From the NCBI GenBank assembly GCA_964551305.1, contig CAZKBT010000024.1, positions 1 to 45,148 of the forward strand: DNA of 45,148 nt, read 5' to 3'. The stretch comes from JBAZDC01 sp041654595 (GTDB taxonomy: Bacteria > Pseudomonadota > Gammaproteobacteria > Burkholderiales > Burkholderiaceae_B). Below are positions 31,273 through 39,058 of this stretch, in pieces. Below the pieces are notes generated by a model. That model was not told where the DNA came from and ran no database searches. It worked only from the letters and a program-made list of their open reading frames with translations. The position numbers and the translations under genes are program-made. Within the stretch, counting starts at the first letter, position 1. Each line of letters opens with the position of its first letter.

Positions 31273-32246
31273 TACGGTACATTTTGCGCCGCTTGCTGTA
31301 CGGGTTTTTCATCCTGGTGGGCGTCAATCTGTTGACGTTCGTGCTGTTCTTCGCCGTCAACACGCCCGACGACATGGCCAGGTTGGCGATAGGAGGGCAG
31401 CGCGTCAGCCAGGATGCGATAGAGAAATGGAAATCCGAACGGGGCTACGACAAGCCGTTGTTCGTCAATGCGCAGGCCCAGGACTCGGCCAAGTGGACCG
31501 ACACGATTTTCTATACACGCTCGGTGCCCTTGCTGACGTTCGATTTCGGTTTCTCCGACGAGGGCAGGGACATCGGACACGAGATCGGGCAGCGCATGGT
31601 GCCCAGCCTGGCATTGGCCTTGCCCACGTTTGTGCTGGGCCTGTTCGCCTGCGTGGCGTTTTCCTTGCTGCTCGTGTTTTTCAGAGGCACCAGCCTGGAT
31701 CTGGCCGGCGTCATGTTCTGCGTCGTCCTGATGTCGATTTCGGGGCTGTTCTACATCATCGCGGGGCAGTGGCTGTTCGCCAAGATGTGGCGATGGGTGC
31801 CGTATTCCGGCTACGTCGAAGGCTGGGACATGGTGCGGTTTCTTTTCCTCCCGGTATTGGTGGGCATCGTATCGCGCCTGGGCGCGGAATCCCGGTTCTA
31901 CCGCGCGCTGTTTCTCGAGGAGGCCGGCAAGGACTACGTGCGCACGGCGCGCGCCAAGGGCATGGCCGAGCGTATCGTCCTGTTCCGCCACATCCTGCGT
32001 AATGCCATGCTGCCCATCTTGACCGGCACCGTGTCGGCCATCCCCTTGCTGTTCATGGGCAGCCTGATCTCGGAATCCTTCTTCGGCATTCCCGGCCTGG
32101 GCAGCTACACCATCGATGCGATCAACGCCCAGGATTTCTCCATCGTGCGCGCGATGGTGTTTCTGGGGTCCGCGCTGTACATCGTCGGGTTGATACTGGC
32201 CGACATTTCCTACACCTTGGCGGATCCGCGGATCCGCTTCAACTGA
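31269..32246 (+). CDS. DppB/OppB/YejB-type ABC permease
   Basis: A 325-residue inner-membrane subunit. It starts MIRYILRRLLYGFFILVGVNLLTFVLFF, the standard first helix of the DppB family, and has six transmembrane segments. A soluble segment of about 60 residues (about 38-105) lies between helices 1 and 2. The coupling loop DYVRTARAKGMAERIVLFRHILRNAMLPI contains the EAA motif that contacts the ATPase. SESFFGIPGLGSYTIDAINAQD near the C terminus is also typical. It forms the pore with the following permease. The ATG at 31269 overlaps the preceding stop by four bases. Confidence 0.95.
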   Translation: MIRYILRRLLYGFFILVGVNLLTFVLFFAVNTPDDMARLAIGGQRVSQDAIEKWKSERGYDKPLFVNAQAQDSAKWTDTIFYTRSVPLLTFDFGFSDEGRDIGHEIGQRMVPSLALALPTFVLGLFACVAFSLLLVFFRGTSLDLAGVMFCVVLMSISGLFYIIAGQWLFAKMWRWVPYSGYVEGWDMVRFLFLPVLVGIVSRLGAESRFYRALFLEEAGKDYVRTARAKGMAERIVLFRHILRNAMLPILTGTVSAIPLLFMGSLISESFFGIPGLGSYTIDAINAQDFSIVRAMVFLGSALYIVGLILADISYTLADPRIRFN

Positions 32247-32261
32247 GGAATCAGGATCGCC

Positions 32262-33785
32262 ATGCCTCAATTCGTATTTCTCTGGACGGATGTGTTCGTG
32301 CAACTGCTGGTGCTGGCCATCCTGGCGTACGGCTGGCACGTGGCGCGCAGTCCGGCGCTGCGCGCCGTGTGGGCCAGGGTCGGCGCTTCGCCGTCGGCTA
32401 TGAGCGCGGGCGTCGTTCTATCGGTGTTTCTGGTGATCGGCGTGCTGGATTCCGTCCATTACCGTCCCTTGCTGCCCGCCATGGAGTCCACGGGCGCGGC
32501 CCAGGCGGGCGATGAGCCACCGGCGCGCACTTATTCCCCGGTTCTTCGCTCCGCCCTGGACGACCTTCTGGGTCTGACCAAATTGACCTCGCGGGAGAAA
32601 ACCTATTCCGAGCCCCTGGCCTTGTACCAGTTCGTCAAGGAAAGCTTCCTGGTCGACGGCGAGCCGGTCAGGGATTTTCCGCGCCTGGCGCACGCCGGAA
32701 CGCAGTTGCAGGACGAGGGTTGGCATCGTCGGCATATCGTCTCCAAGATTGCCTGGGGCGCGCTGTACGGGCTGGCGGCGGCCTTGGCGGCGGCGTTCGC
32801 GCTCACGCTATGCCATCGCATCGGCCGCGCCACGCTGGGCGCGGCGTTGGCGGCCTGGTGGTGCGGCGAGTCGGGCGTGCCTTGGCGCGCCATGTGGCTG
32901 ACGTTCGGGGCGTTGGCCTTGCTGGCGGGCATGGGGCTGTCCTTGGCGACCGATTATCACGTGCTGGGCACGGACCGCACCGGCGTCGACGTGCTGTGGC
33001 AGTGCCTGAAAAGCATACGCACGGCCTTGGTCATAGGCACGCTCACGACCTGCGCCATGATTCCGCCCGCCTTGTTGTTCGGCATCTCCGCCGGCTATTT
33101 CAAGGGTTGGGTCGACGATGTCATCCAGTATGTGTATACGACCTTGACATCGATTCCGGGCGTGTTGCTGATCGCCGCCTGCGTGCTTATGATGCAGGTC
33201 TACATCGATACGCATCCGGAGCTGTTCGATACCATGGCCTCGCGCGCCGATCTGCGCCTGTTCATGCTGTGTCTGATCCTGGGGTTGACCGGATGGGCCG
33301 GCCTGTGCCGTCTACTGAGGGCGGAAACGCTCAAGCTGCGCGAACTGGAGTACGTGCAGGCGGCGCGGGCGTTCGGCGTCGGCCATTGGCGCATCATGGC
33401 GCGTCACGTACTGCCCAACGTCATGCACATCGTGCTGATTACGCTGGTCCTGGAATTTTCCAGCCTGGTGCTGTACGAGGCGGTGCTGTCGTACCTGGGC
33501 ATAGGCGTGGATCCCAGCACGCCTTCCTTCGGCACGATGATCGATGCCGCCCGGCTGGAGATGTCGCGCGATCCGATGATCTGGTGGAATCTACTGGCGG
33601 CGTTCGTGTTTCTGCTCGTGTTGGTGCTTTCCGCGAACATTTTCGCCGACGGCGTGCGCGACGCGTTCGATCCCCGGTCCCGCCGCTTCAAGCCCACCCG
33701 CGCCGTGCAGCTCGCGCTGGCTGGATTGCGCGGATCCCGGAGCTCGCCCGCATCGGGCTCGTCGAACAAGGAAGCGGCGCGATGA
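32262..33785 (+). CDS. DppC/OppC/YejE-type ABC permease with enlarged N-terminal region
   Basis: A 507-residue permease, far longer than the 290-350 residues usual for DppC-type subunits. The standard permease core starts near residue 225 (LATDYHVLGTDRTGVDVL) and includes the EAA loop EYVQAARAFGVGHWRIMARHVLPNVMH and VLSYLGIGVDPSTPSFGTMIDAA. The first 220 residues add two N-terminal helices (about 10-28 and 48-65), a soluble segment of about 90 residues (about 68-160) and two further helices. The C-terminal tail is Arg/Ser-rich. The stop overlaps the ATPase start by four bases. The extra region may contact the oversized binding protein, which is inference. Confidence 0.92.
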   Translation: MPQFVFLWTDVFVQLLVLAILAYGWHVARSPALRAVWARVGASPSAMSAGVVLSVFLVIGVLDSVHYRPLLPAMESTGAAQAGDEPPARTYSPVLRSALDDLLGLTKLTSREKTYSEPLALYQFVKESFLVDGEPVRDFPRLAHAGTQLQDEGWHRRHIVSKIAWGALYGLAAALAAAFALTLCHRIGRATLGAALAAWWCGESGVPWRAMWLTFGALALLAGMGLSLATDYHVLGTDRTGVDVLWQCLKSIRTALVIGTLTTCAMIPPALLFGISAGYFKGWVDDVIQYVYTTLTSIPGVLLIAACVLMMQVYIDTHPELFDTMASRADLRLFMLCLILGLTGWAGLCRLLRAETLKLRELEYVQAARAFGVGHWRIMARHVLPNVMHIVLITLVLEFSSLVLYEAVLSYLGIGVDPSTPSFGTMIDAARLEMSRDPMIWWNLLAAFVFLLVLVLSANIFADGVRDAFDPRSRRFKPTRAVQLALAGLRGSRSSPASGSSNKEAAR

Positions 33786-35512
33786 ATACGGACTTGAACA
33801 CGAGCCTTGCCGTTCATGGCGGGGCGGCGCAAGCAAACGGCGATACGGTGCTTCGGGTCGAGGACTTGTCGGTCGTGGTGGCCGGCGAGCAGGACGTGCA
33901 GCAGGTCGTCGACGCGCTCGCCCTGGCGATCGCGCGCGGACGGACGTTTGCCCTGGTGGGCGAGTCGGGCAGCGGCAAAAGCATGACGGCGCTGGCCTTG
34001 TTGCGCTTGTTGCCCGATGCCGCCGCGATTGCGACGGGACGGATCTACCTGGGCGACACCGAGCTCAACGGCCTGCCCGAATACCGGATACGCGACGTGC
34101 GTGGCGGCGGGATCGGCATGGTGTTCCAGGAGCCCGCCACCAGCTTGAATCCCGTCATGACCGTCGGCCAGCAGCTGGCCGAAGTATTGCGACGGCATAA
34201 ACGCCTGCGGGGCCGGGATCTGGCGCAGGGCGTGGTGCGCTGGCTGGAGCGTGTCGGCATCGAGGATGCCGCCAGGCGGCAGGCTGATTATCCCTTTCAG
34301 TTTTCCGGCGGCCAGAAGCAGCGCATCATGATCGCGATCGCGCTTGCCGCCGAGCCGCGCCTGTTGATCGCCGACGAGCCCACCACCGCGCTGGACGTCA
34401 CCGTGCAGGCGCAGATCCTGGGTCTGCTGGCCGAAATCCAGAAGGAAATGGGCCTGGCCATTTTGCTGATTACCCACGACCTGGCTGTGGTGAAGGACGT
34501 GGCGGATCATATCGCCCTGATGCGCCATGGGCGCATCGTCGAATCCGTGGATGTGGAAACGTTTTTCTCTTCGCCCAGCCATCCCTATGCCAGGCAGTTG
34601 CTGGGCGCCGTGCCGACGTTCCAGAAGCGGGGCCGGCGCCTGTCTTCGTTGGCGCAAGTGCTGGATCCGGAGCCGGTCGGACGGCATGAGCGGGCGTCTG
34701 CGGCCGAGCGCGGCGACACGGTGCTGCGGGTCGACGGCTTGAGCGTCGCCTATGGGTCGCGCTCGCTGCTGCCCTGGCGTTCGGCGCCGGCGGCTTCCAT
34801 CGTGCGCGATGCCAGCTTCAGTCTGAAGGCTGGCGAGACTCTGACCCTGTTGGGTGAATCGGGATGCGGCAAGACCACGACGGCCAAAGCCTTGCTGCGC
34901 TTGCTGGACAAGCAGGCGACGGTGCAAGGCGAAGTGAGCCTGGGCGGCATCGACGTGCTGTCCGCGTCGGGACAGGATTTGCGCCGGTTGCGCCAGCGCA
35001 TGCAGATCGTCTTCCAGGATCCGTTCGCATCGCTGGATCCGCGCATGCTGGTGGGCCGGATTCTGGAAGAAGGCGTCATGGCGCTGCGCCCCGGCCGGTC
35101 CCGTGACGACAGGCGCAAGATGATCGCGCGCCTGCTGGACCAGGTGGGCTTGCCGGCCAACACGCGGGAGCGCTACCCGCACGAGTTTTCGGGCGGGCAA
35201 CGCCAGCGCATCGCGATCGCGCGCGCCCTGGCCGTGGAGCCCGAGGTATTGATCTGCGATGAGCCGACCTCGGCCCTCGATGTGTCGGTCCAGGCGCAGA
35301 TCCTGGACCTGCTTTGCGATCTGCAGGCGCAAACGGGCATTGCCTACCTGTTCATTACGCACAACTTCAGCGTGGTGGAATACCTGGCCGATCGCATCGC
35401 CGTCATGCATGAAGGCCGGATCGTGGAGCAGGGCGATGCCGCCGACGTGCTTCACAGGCCGCGGCATGAACAGACCCGGCGTCTGCTGGAAGCCGTGCCC
35501 AGGCTGGGCTAG
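33782..35512 (+). CDS. Tandem ABC ATPase (YejF/GsiA-type, DppD-DppF fusion)
   Basis: A 576-residue chain with two complete nucleotide-binding domains. Domain 1 has GESGSGKS, the signature FSGGQKQRIMIAIALA, Walker B LLIADEPTTALDV and the H-loop LLITHDLAV. Domain 2 has GESGCGKTT, FSGGQRQRIAIARALA, VLICDEPTSALDV and the switch His in FITHNFSV. All catalytic residues are intact. The oligopeptide C-terminal motif follows each domain (HPYARQLLGAVP, HEQTRRLLEAVP). It powers both permeases just upstream. The ATG at 33782 overlaps the preceding stop. The operon order (binding protein, permease, permease, double ATPase) is that of yejABEF. Confidence 0.96.
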   Translation: MNTDLNTSLAVHGGAAQANGDTVLRVEDLSVVVAGEQDVQQVVDALALAIARGRTFALVGESGSGKSMTALALLRLLPDAAAIATGRIYLGDTELNGLPEYRIRDVRGGGIGMVFQEPATSLNPVMTVGQQLAEVLRRHKRLRGRDLAQGVVRWLERVGIEDAARRQADYPFQFSGGQKQRIMIAIALAAEPRLLIADEPTTALDVTVQAQILGLLAEIQKEMGLAILLITHDLAVVKDVADHIALMRHGRIVESVDVETFFSSPSHPYARQLLGAVPTFQKRGRRLSSLAQVLDPEPVGRHERASAAERGDTVLRVDGLSVAYGSRSLLPWRSAPAASIVRDASFSLKAGETLTLLGESGCGKTTTAKALLRLLDKQATVQGEVSLGGIDVLSASGQDLRRLRQRMQIVFQDPFASLDPRMLVGRILEEGVMALRPGRSRDDRRKMIARLLDQVGLPANTRERYPHEFSGGQRQRIAIARALAVEPEVLICDEPTSALDVSVQAQILDLLCDLQAQTGIAYLFITHNFSVVEYLADRIAVMHEGRIVEQGDAADVLHRPRHEQTRRLLEAVPRLG

Positions 35513-35516
35513 GTCT

Positions 35517-36068
35517 CTATTTCCTGGAAATATGGCGATTTCCGGCGATGTAGAAGCGCAGCGGCTCGCGCGCCCATGCGCCCGCGTAATCCACGCCGAT
35601 GCGCGGACGGGCGACGATCTCGGGCGTTGCTTCTTGCGGCGCTTCCATCAGGTAAAGCGTGTCCGCGCACAAGTCGCGGCCGTAGTCCTGCAGGTCGACA
35701 CCCATGGCTTTGCACAGCAGGCCCGGGCCGCTGGTCTTGCCGTCCAGGTTTTGCACGGGCTCCAGGGCGCGTAGCAGCACCGCGGTGCCGGTACCTTCAG
35801 GTCCGGTCACCACGTTCATGCAGTGATGCATGCCGTAAATGAGGTAGACATAGGCGTGGCCCGGAGGGCCGAACACGGCGCGGGTGCGCGGGGTCAGGCC
35901 TTTCGACGTGTGGGCCGCCAGATCGTGCGGGCCGAGATAGGCCTCGACTTCGACGATCTTGCCGATCCGTTTTCCGCCGTTCGTTTCGCGCACCAAGTAC
36001 TTTCCTAGCAGGTCCTGCGCGACCACGATGGTATCGCGGTCATAGAAGCTTCTGGGCAACTTTTTCAT
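35517..36068 (-). CDS. 3-methyladenine DNA glycosylase (AAG/MPG family)
   Basis: A 183-residue alkyladenine glycosylase of the AAG fold, unlike E. coli Tag or AlkA. The general base is Glu42 in KIVEVEAYLGPHDLAAHTS. The DNA-intercalating and substrate-binding part follows in FGPPGHAYVYLIYGMHHCMNVV and TSGPGLLCKAMGVDL. It removes alkylated purines, such as 3-methyladenine and hypoxanthine, to start base-excision repair. It is convergent with the ABC ATPase (only four bases between stops) and divergent from the aidB-like gene, 70 bases apart, which suggests shared control of alkylation defence. Confidence 0.95.
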   Translation of the reverse strand: MKKLPRSFYDRDTIVVAQDLLGKYLVRETNGGKRIGKIVEVEAYLGPHDLAAHTSKGLTPRTRAVFGPPGHAYVYLIYGMHHCMNVVTGPEGTGTAVLLRALEPVQNLDGKTSGPGLLCKAMGVDLQDYGRDLCADTLYLMEAPQEATPEIVARPRIGVDYAGAWAREPLRFYIAGNRHISRK

Positions 36069-36138
36069 ACCTGGATTTTACCCGGACGGCGACCGGGAGT
36101 ATGCTGAAACGTATCAGGACCGAAACGCGAGGCGCTTC

Positions 36139-37782
36139 ATGAATTCAGCAACGCAAACGGCATCGAACCAGGTTCCGGATCTGACCGACTACAACGTATT
36201 CGATACGGACGTGGTTTTACGCGATTTCCTCGAGCGCGAAGGCGCGCGCGCGCATGGACCGGCCTTGTCGCGGTACGGCGCCGATGTGGGAAGGCAGGCC
36301 ATGTTCGCGTTGGCCCGCCGGGTCAACCGGCACGGGCCCGTGCTGGAGCAGTTCGACCGCCATGGACAGCGCGTCGACCGCGTCGTTTTCGATCCGGGCT
36401 GGCACGTGTTCCTGGGCATGCAGGTGGCCCTGGGCATGCATGGCCTGGCCTGGCTGAATGGCAGGCCGGGCGCCCATGTGGCGAGGGCGGCGGCGTATCT
36501 GCTTCATGGGCAGGTGGAAGCGGGATCGCTGTGCCCGATCACGATGACCGCCGCCGCCATACCGATACTGCGCCGGGAGGCGTGGTTCGACGACATCGGC
36601 GGGCGTCTTGCCGGCCTGAAGTATGACGAACGCGACCTGCCTGTGGCGGAAAAAACCTCGATGCTGGTCGGCATGGGCATGACCGAGAAGCAGGGCGGAT
36701 CCGACCTGCGCACGGTCCGGACGTATGCCAAGCCGCTGGGAGGCGAGGGCCGCGGCAAGGTTTACAGCCTGGTCGGGCACAAATGGTTCTTCTCGTCGCC
36801 GATGTCGGACGCGCATCTGGTCTTGGCCGACTCCACGCACGGCTTTTCCTGTTTCTTCGTGCCGCGCTGGCGCGACGACGGCACGCGCAACGCGGTCGTC
36901 ATCCAGCGCCTCAAGGACAAGCTGGGCAATTTGTCCAATGCCAGCGCCGAGGTGGAATTCGAAGGCGCGCACGGACGCCTGGTCGGCGAGCCGGGCAAAG
37001 GCATCGCGGTGCTGGCCGGCATGGCGGCCCATACCCGCATGGACTGTGTGCTGGGAAGCGCCGCGCTGTTGCGCCAGTCCGTGGTGCAGGCGATACACTA
37101 TGCGCGCCATCGGGTGGTGTTTTCCAGCAGCCTGGTGGACCAGCCGCTGATGCAAAGCGTGCTGGCCGATCTTGCGCTGGAAAGCGAGGCGGCCTCGGTA
37201 TTGGCCTTGAGCCTGGCGGCCGCGTTCGACCGGCCCGAGGAGTCGCCGCTCGTGTCCGCGTGGCGGCGCATCATGACGCCCGCGTCCAAGTTCTGGGTGT
37301 GCAAGCGCGCCGTGCAAGCCGTCGCGGAGTGCATGGAAGTCATGGGCGGCAACGGCTACATCGAAACCTTCGATATGGCGCGCGCCTATCGCGAAGCGCC
37401 GGTCAACGCCATATGGGAGGGCTCGGGCAACATCATGTGCCTGGACGTATTGCGCGCCATGGGGCGGGAACCGGATCAGGCCCGGGCGCTGCTGGATGAC
37501 CTGAAAGACGGCTGCCACGACGAGCCGGCTATGATGCGCCGGCTTTCACGCCTGCAGTCCTTGGCGGGCGCGGGGCAAGAAGCCGGGGCGCGGTCGGCGC
37601 GTTTCATGGTGCAGGAGCTCGTGCTGCTGGCGCAGGCGGTTCTGTTGCGCCGGACGGCGCCTTCCCATGTGGCCCGGGCGTTCATCGACACCAGGCTCGG
37701 AGGCGACGCGGGACAGCTCCAGGGGGCGTTTTCGCTCGATCTGCCCGGCGCGTTTCTCATCGACCGGGCGTGGGCCGGGTGA
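36139..37782 (+). CDS. AidB-like acyl-CoA dehydrogenase family protein
   Basis: A 547-residue flavoprotein of the acyl-CoA dehydrogenase superfamily with AidB-type features. The N terminus DLTDYNVFDTDVVLRDFLEREGA is an AidB-like opening. Further matches are LVGMGMTEKQGGSDLRTV near 176-193, VGHKWFFSSPMSDAHLVLA, and the FAD/C-terminal block WEGSGNIMCLDVLRAM near 424-439. E. coli AidB, of about 540 residues, is induced by alkylating agents, binds DNA and protects it. A role in alkylation defence here rests on similarity and on the divergent aag gene 70 bases away. No Ada box (AAAGCGCA) is seen in the intergenic DNA. Confidence 0.88.
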   Translation: MNSATQTASNQVPDLTDYNVFDTDVVLRDFLEREGARAHGPALSRYGADVGRQAMFALARRVNRHGPVLEQFDRHGQRVDRVVFDPGWHVFLGMQVALGMHGLAWLNGRPGAHVARAAAYLLHGQVEAGSLCPITMTAAAIPILRREAWFDDIGGRLAGLKYDERDLPVAEKTSMLVGMGMTEKQGGSDLRTVRTYAKPLGGEGRGKVYSLVGHKWFFSSPMSDAHLVLADSTHGFSCFFVPRWRDDGTRNAVVIQRLKDKLGNLSNASAEVEFEGAHGRLVGEPGKGIAVLAGMAAHTRMDCVLGSAALLRQSVVQAIHYARHRVVFSSSLVDQPLMQSVLADLALESEAASVLALSLAAAFDRPEESPLVSAWRRIMTPASKFWVCKRAVQAVAECMEVMGGNGYIETFDMARAYREAPVNAIWEGSGNIMCLDVLRAMGREPDQARALLDDLKDGCHDEPAMMRRLSRLQSLAGAGQEAGARSARFMVQELVLLAQAVLLRRTAPSHVARAFIDTRLGGDAGQLQGAFSLDLPGAFLIDRAWAG

Positions 37783-37817
37783 CGCGCGGCGTAGCGGTAC
37801 GAAGGAATGGCCGCGCG
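37783..37817 (+). terminator. Stem-loop after the aidB-like gene
   Basis: An 8-bp stem pairs CGCGCGGC (37783-37790) with GCCGCGCG (37810-37817) around a 19-base loop, starting right after the stop. It has no T-tract, so it is only a candidate terminator or mRNA stabiliser. Confidence 0.4.
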
Positions 37818-37867
37818 ACATGTTTCAGGTATATTGAAATGTCGCGGTGCGCCCTCATATTCCAGTC

Positions 37868-38350
37868 ATGGCACTAAAAGTATTTGATCTTCAATGCGAC
37901 CAGGCCCACGTATTCGAGGGTTGGTTCAGCTCGCTCGAAAATTATCAGTCGCAGCAGGAACAAGGCCTGTTGGCCTGTCCGGTCTGCGGCAGCGGTTCCA
38001 TCGTCAAGAAGCCGTCCGCGCCTCGTATCAATATGGGACGAGGCCAGGCGGATGCGCAGCCGGCGGGCGAGGCGGACGCTTCCCGGGCCGGCATCAATGT
38101 GGCGTCGCTGGACGAGGCGACGCTGACCCGATTGCAGGCCCAGGTGCTGCGTCACATGCGCGACATGGTGCGTAATGCCGAAAACGTCGGCGTGCGTTTT
38201 TCCGAAGAGGCCCGGCGCATGCATGAGGGGGAAGCCGAGCGGCGTACGATACGAGGCGTCGCCACGCGCGAAGAGCGCGAAGCGCTGACCCGCGACGGCA
38301 TCGCTGTGACGGCCATACCCGATTTTCTGGACGACGACCGCATGCAGTAG
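37868..38350 (+). CDS. DUF1178 family protein
   Basis: A 160-residue protein from the ATG at 37868 (MALKVFDLQCDQAHVFEGWF). An in-frame upstream start at 37847 adds seven unlikely residues. A small metal-binding head has Cys10, His14, Cys37 and Cys40 (CDQAH...CPVCG), suggesting a zinc ribbon. A hydrophilic spacer follows (about 55-85), then a helical region (LTRLQAQVLRHMRDMVRNAENVG) and the conserved ending HEGEAERRTIRGVATREERE. The function is unknown. The gene is alone on its strand and converges with efp. Confidence 0.9.
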   Translation: MALKVFDLQCDQAHVFEGWFSSLENYQSQQEQGLLACPVCGSGSIVKKPSAPRINMGRGQADAQPAGEADASRAGINVASLDEATLTRLQAQVLRHMRDMVRNAENVGVRFSEEARRMHEGEAERRTIRGVATREEREALTRDGIAVTAIPDFLDDDRMQ

Positions 38351-38362
38351 GCGCAGGCGGCG

Positions 38363-38386
38363 GGCCGGACGGCGGATCGTCCGGCC
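38363..38386. terminator. Stem-loop between DUF1178 gene and efp
   Basis: A perfect 9-bp stem pairs GGCCGGACG (38363-38371) with CGTCCGGCC (38378-38386) around a 6-base loop, in the 44-base gap between convergent stops. The T-tract is poor on both strands. Confidence 0.6.
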
Positions 38387-38394
38387 GGACGGAT

Positions 38395-38952
38395 TTACAT
38401 CACGCGGCTGCGATACTCGTTGGTGCGGGTATCGATCTCGATCTTGTCCCCGATTTCGCAGAACAAGGGCACGTTGATTTCAGTGCCGGTATTGATCTTG
38501 GCGGGCTTGAGCACCTTTCCCGAGGTGTCGCCGCGCACGGCGGGTTCGGTGTAGGTGATTTCGCGCACGATGATCGTGGGCAGTTGTACCGAAATGGCGC
38601 GTCCGTCGTAGAACACGACTTCGACGGCCATGCCTTCCTCGAGGTAGTTCAGGGCGTCGCCCATGCTTTCGGCTTCGACTTCGTACTGGTTGTATTCTTC
38701 ATCCATGAAGACGTACATCGGGTCGGCATAGTACGAATACGTGCATTCTTTGTTTTCCAGCATGACGATTTCGAATTTCTCGTCGGCCTTGGAAACCGTT
38801 TCGCTGCCCGAGCCCGTGAGCAGGTTCTTGAATTTGAGCTTGACGACGGCGGCATTGCGGCCCGATTTGTTGTATTCGGCCTTTTGCACGACCAGAGGCT
38901 CGTTGCCGGCCATGACGACGTTGCCGACGCGCAATTCTTGTGCGGTTTTCAT
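38395..38952 (-). CDS. efp: Elongation factor P, rhamnosylated (Arg32) type
   Basis: A 185-residue translation factor that rescues ribosomes stalled at polyproline. Domain I carries Arg32 in AEYNKSGRNAAVVKL at the position that is Lys34 in E. coli EF-P. Arg32 is the site rhamnosylated by EarP in Pseudomonas, Shewanella, Neisseria and many betaproteobacteria. OB-type domains II and III follow, ending in IDTRTNEYRSRVM. The ATG at 38952 gives the normal N terminus MKTAQELRVGNVV. The longer frame to 38988 is not supported. The earP gene lies 78 bases upstream in the same direction, so modifier and target are made together. Confidence 0.97.
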   Translation of the reverse strand: MKTAQELRVGNVVMAGNEPLVVQKAEYNKSGRNAAVVKLKFKNLLTGSGSETVSKADEKFEIVMLENKECTYSYYADPMYVFMDEEYNQYEVEAESMGDALNYLEEGMAVEVVFYDGRAISVQLPTIIVREITYTEPAVRGDTSGKVLKPAKINTGTEINVPLFCEIGDKIEIDTRTNEYRSRVM

Positions 38953-39027
38953 AAATATAAAAAACTCCGGGATGGAATGGCGCTCCACCAGATGGTGCTG
39001 CCGTGCTGGAGCGTGCGTAAACGGATA

Positions 39028-39058
39028 ATTTTACCTTGTTCGCAGTTTCTGCGTGCAA
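39028..39058 (-). promoter_or_regulatory. Candidate efp promoter
   Basis: On the minus strand, TTGCAC (39058-39053) and TAAAAT (39033-39028) are 19 bases apart at the very end of earP. Transcription would begin near 39021, giving a 70-base leader that contains a hairpin (CGCTCCA at 38981-38987 with TGGAGCG at 39007-39013). The spacing is long, so this is tentative. Confidence 0.3.

Noticed and set aside
36069..36138. Ada box between aag and the aidB-like gene
   Set aside because: GAAACGCGAGGCGC is only loosely similar to AAAGCGCA and has the wrong spacing.
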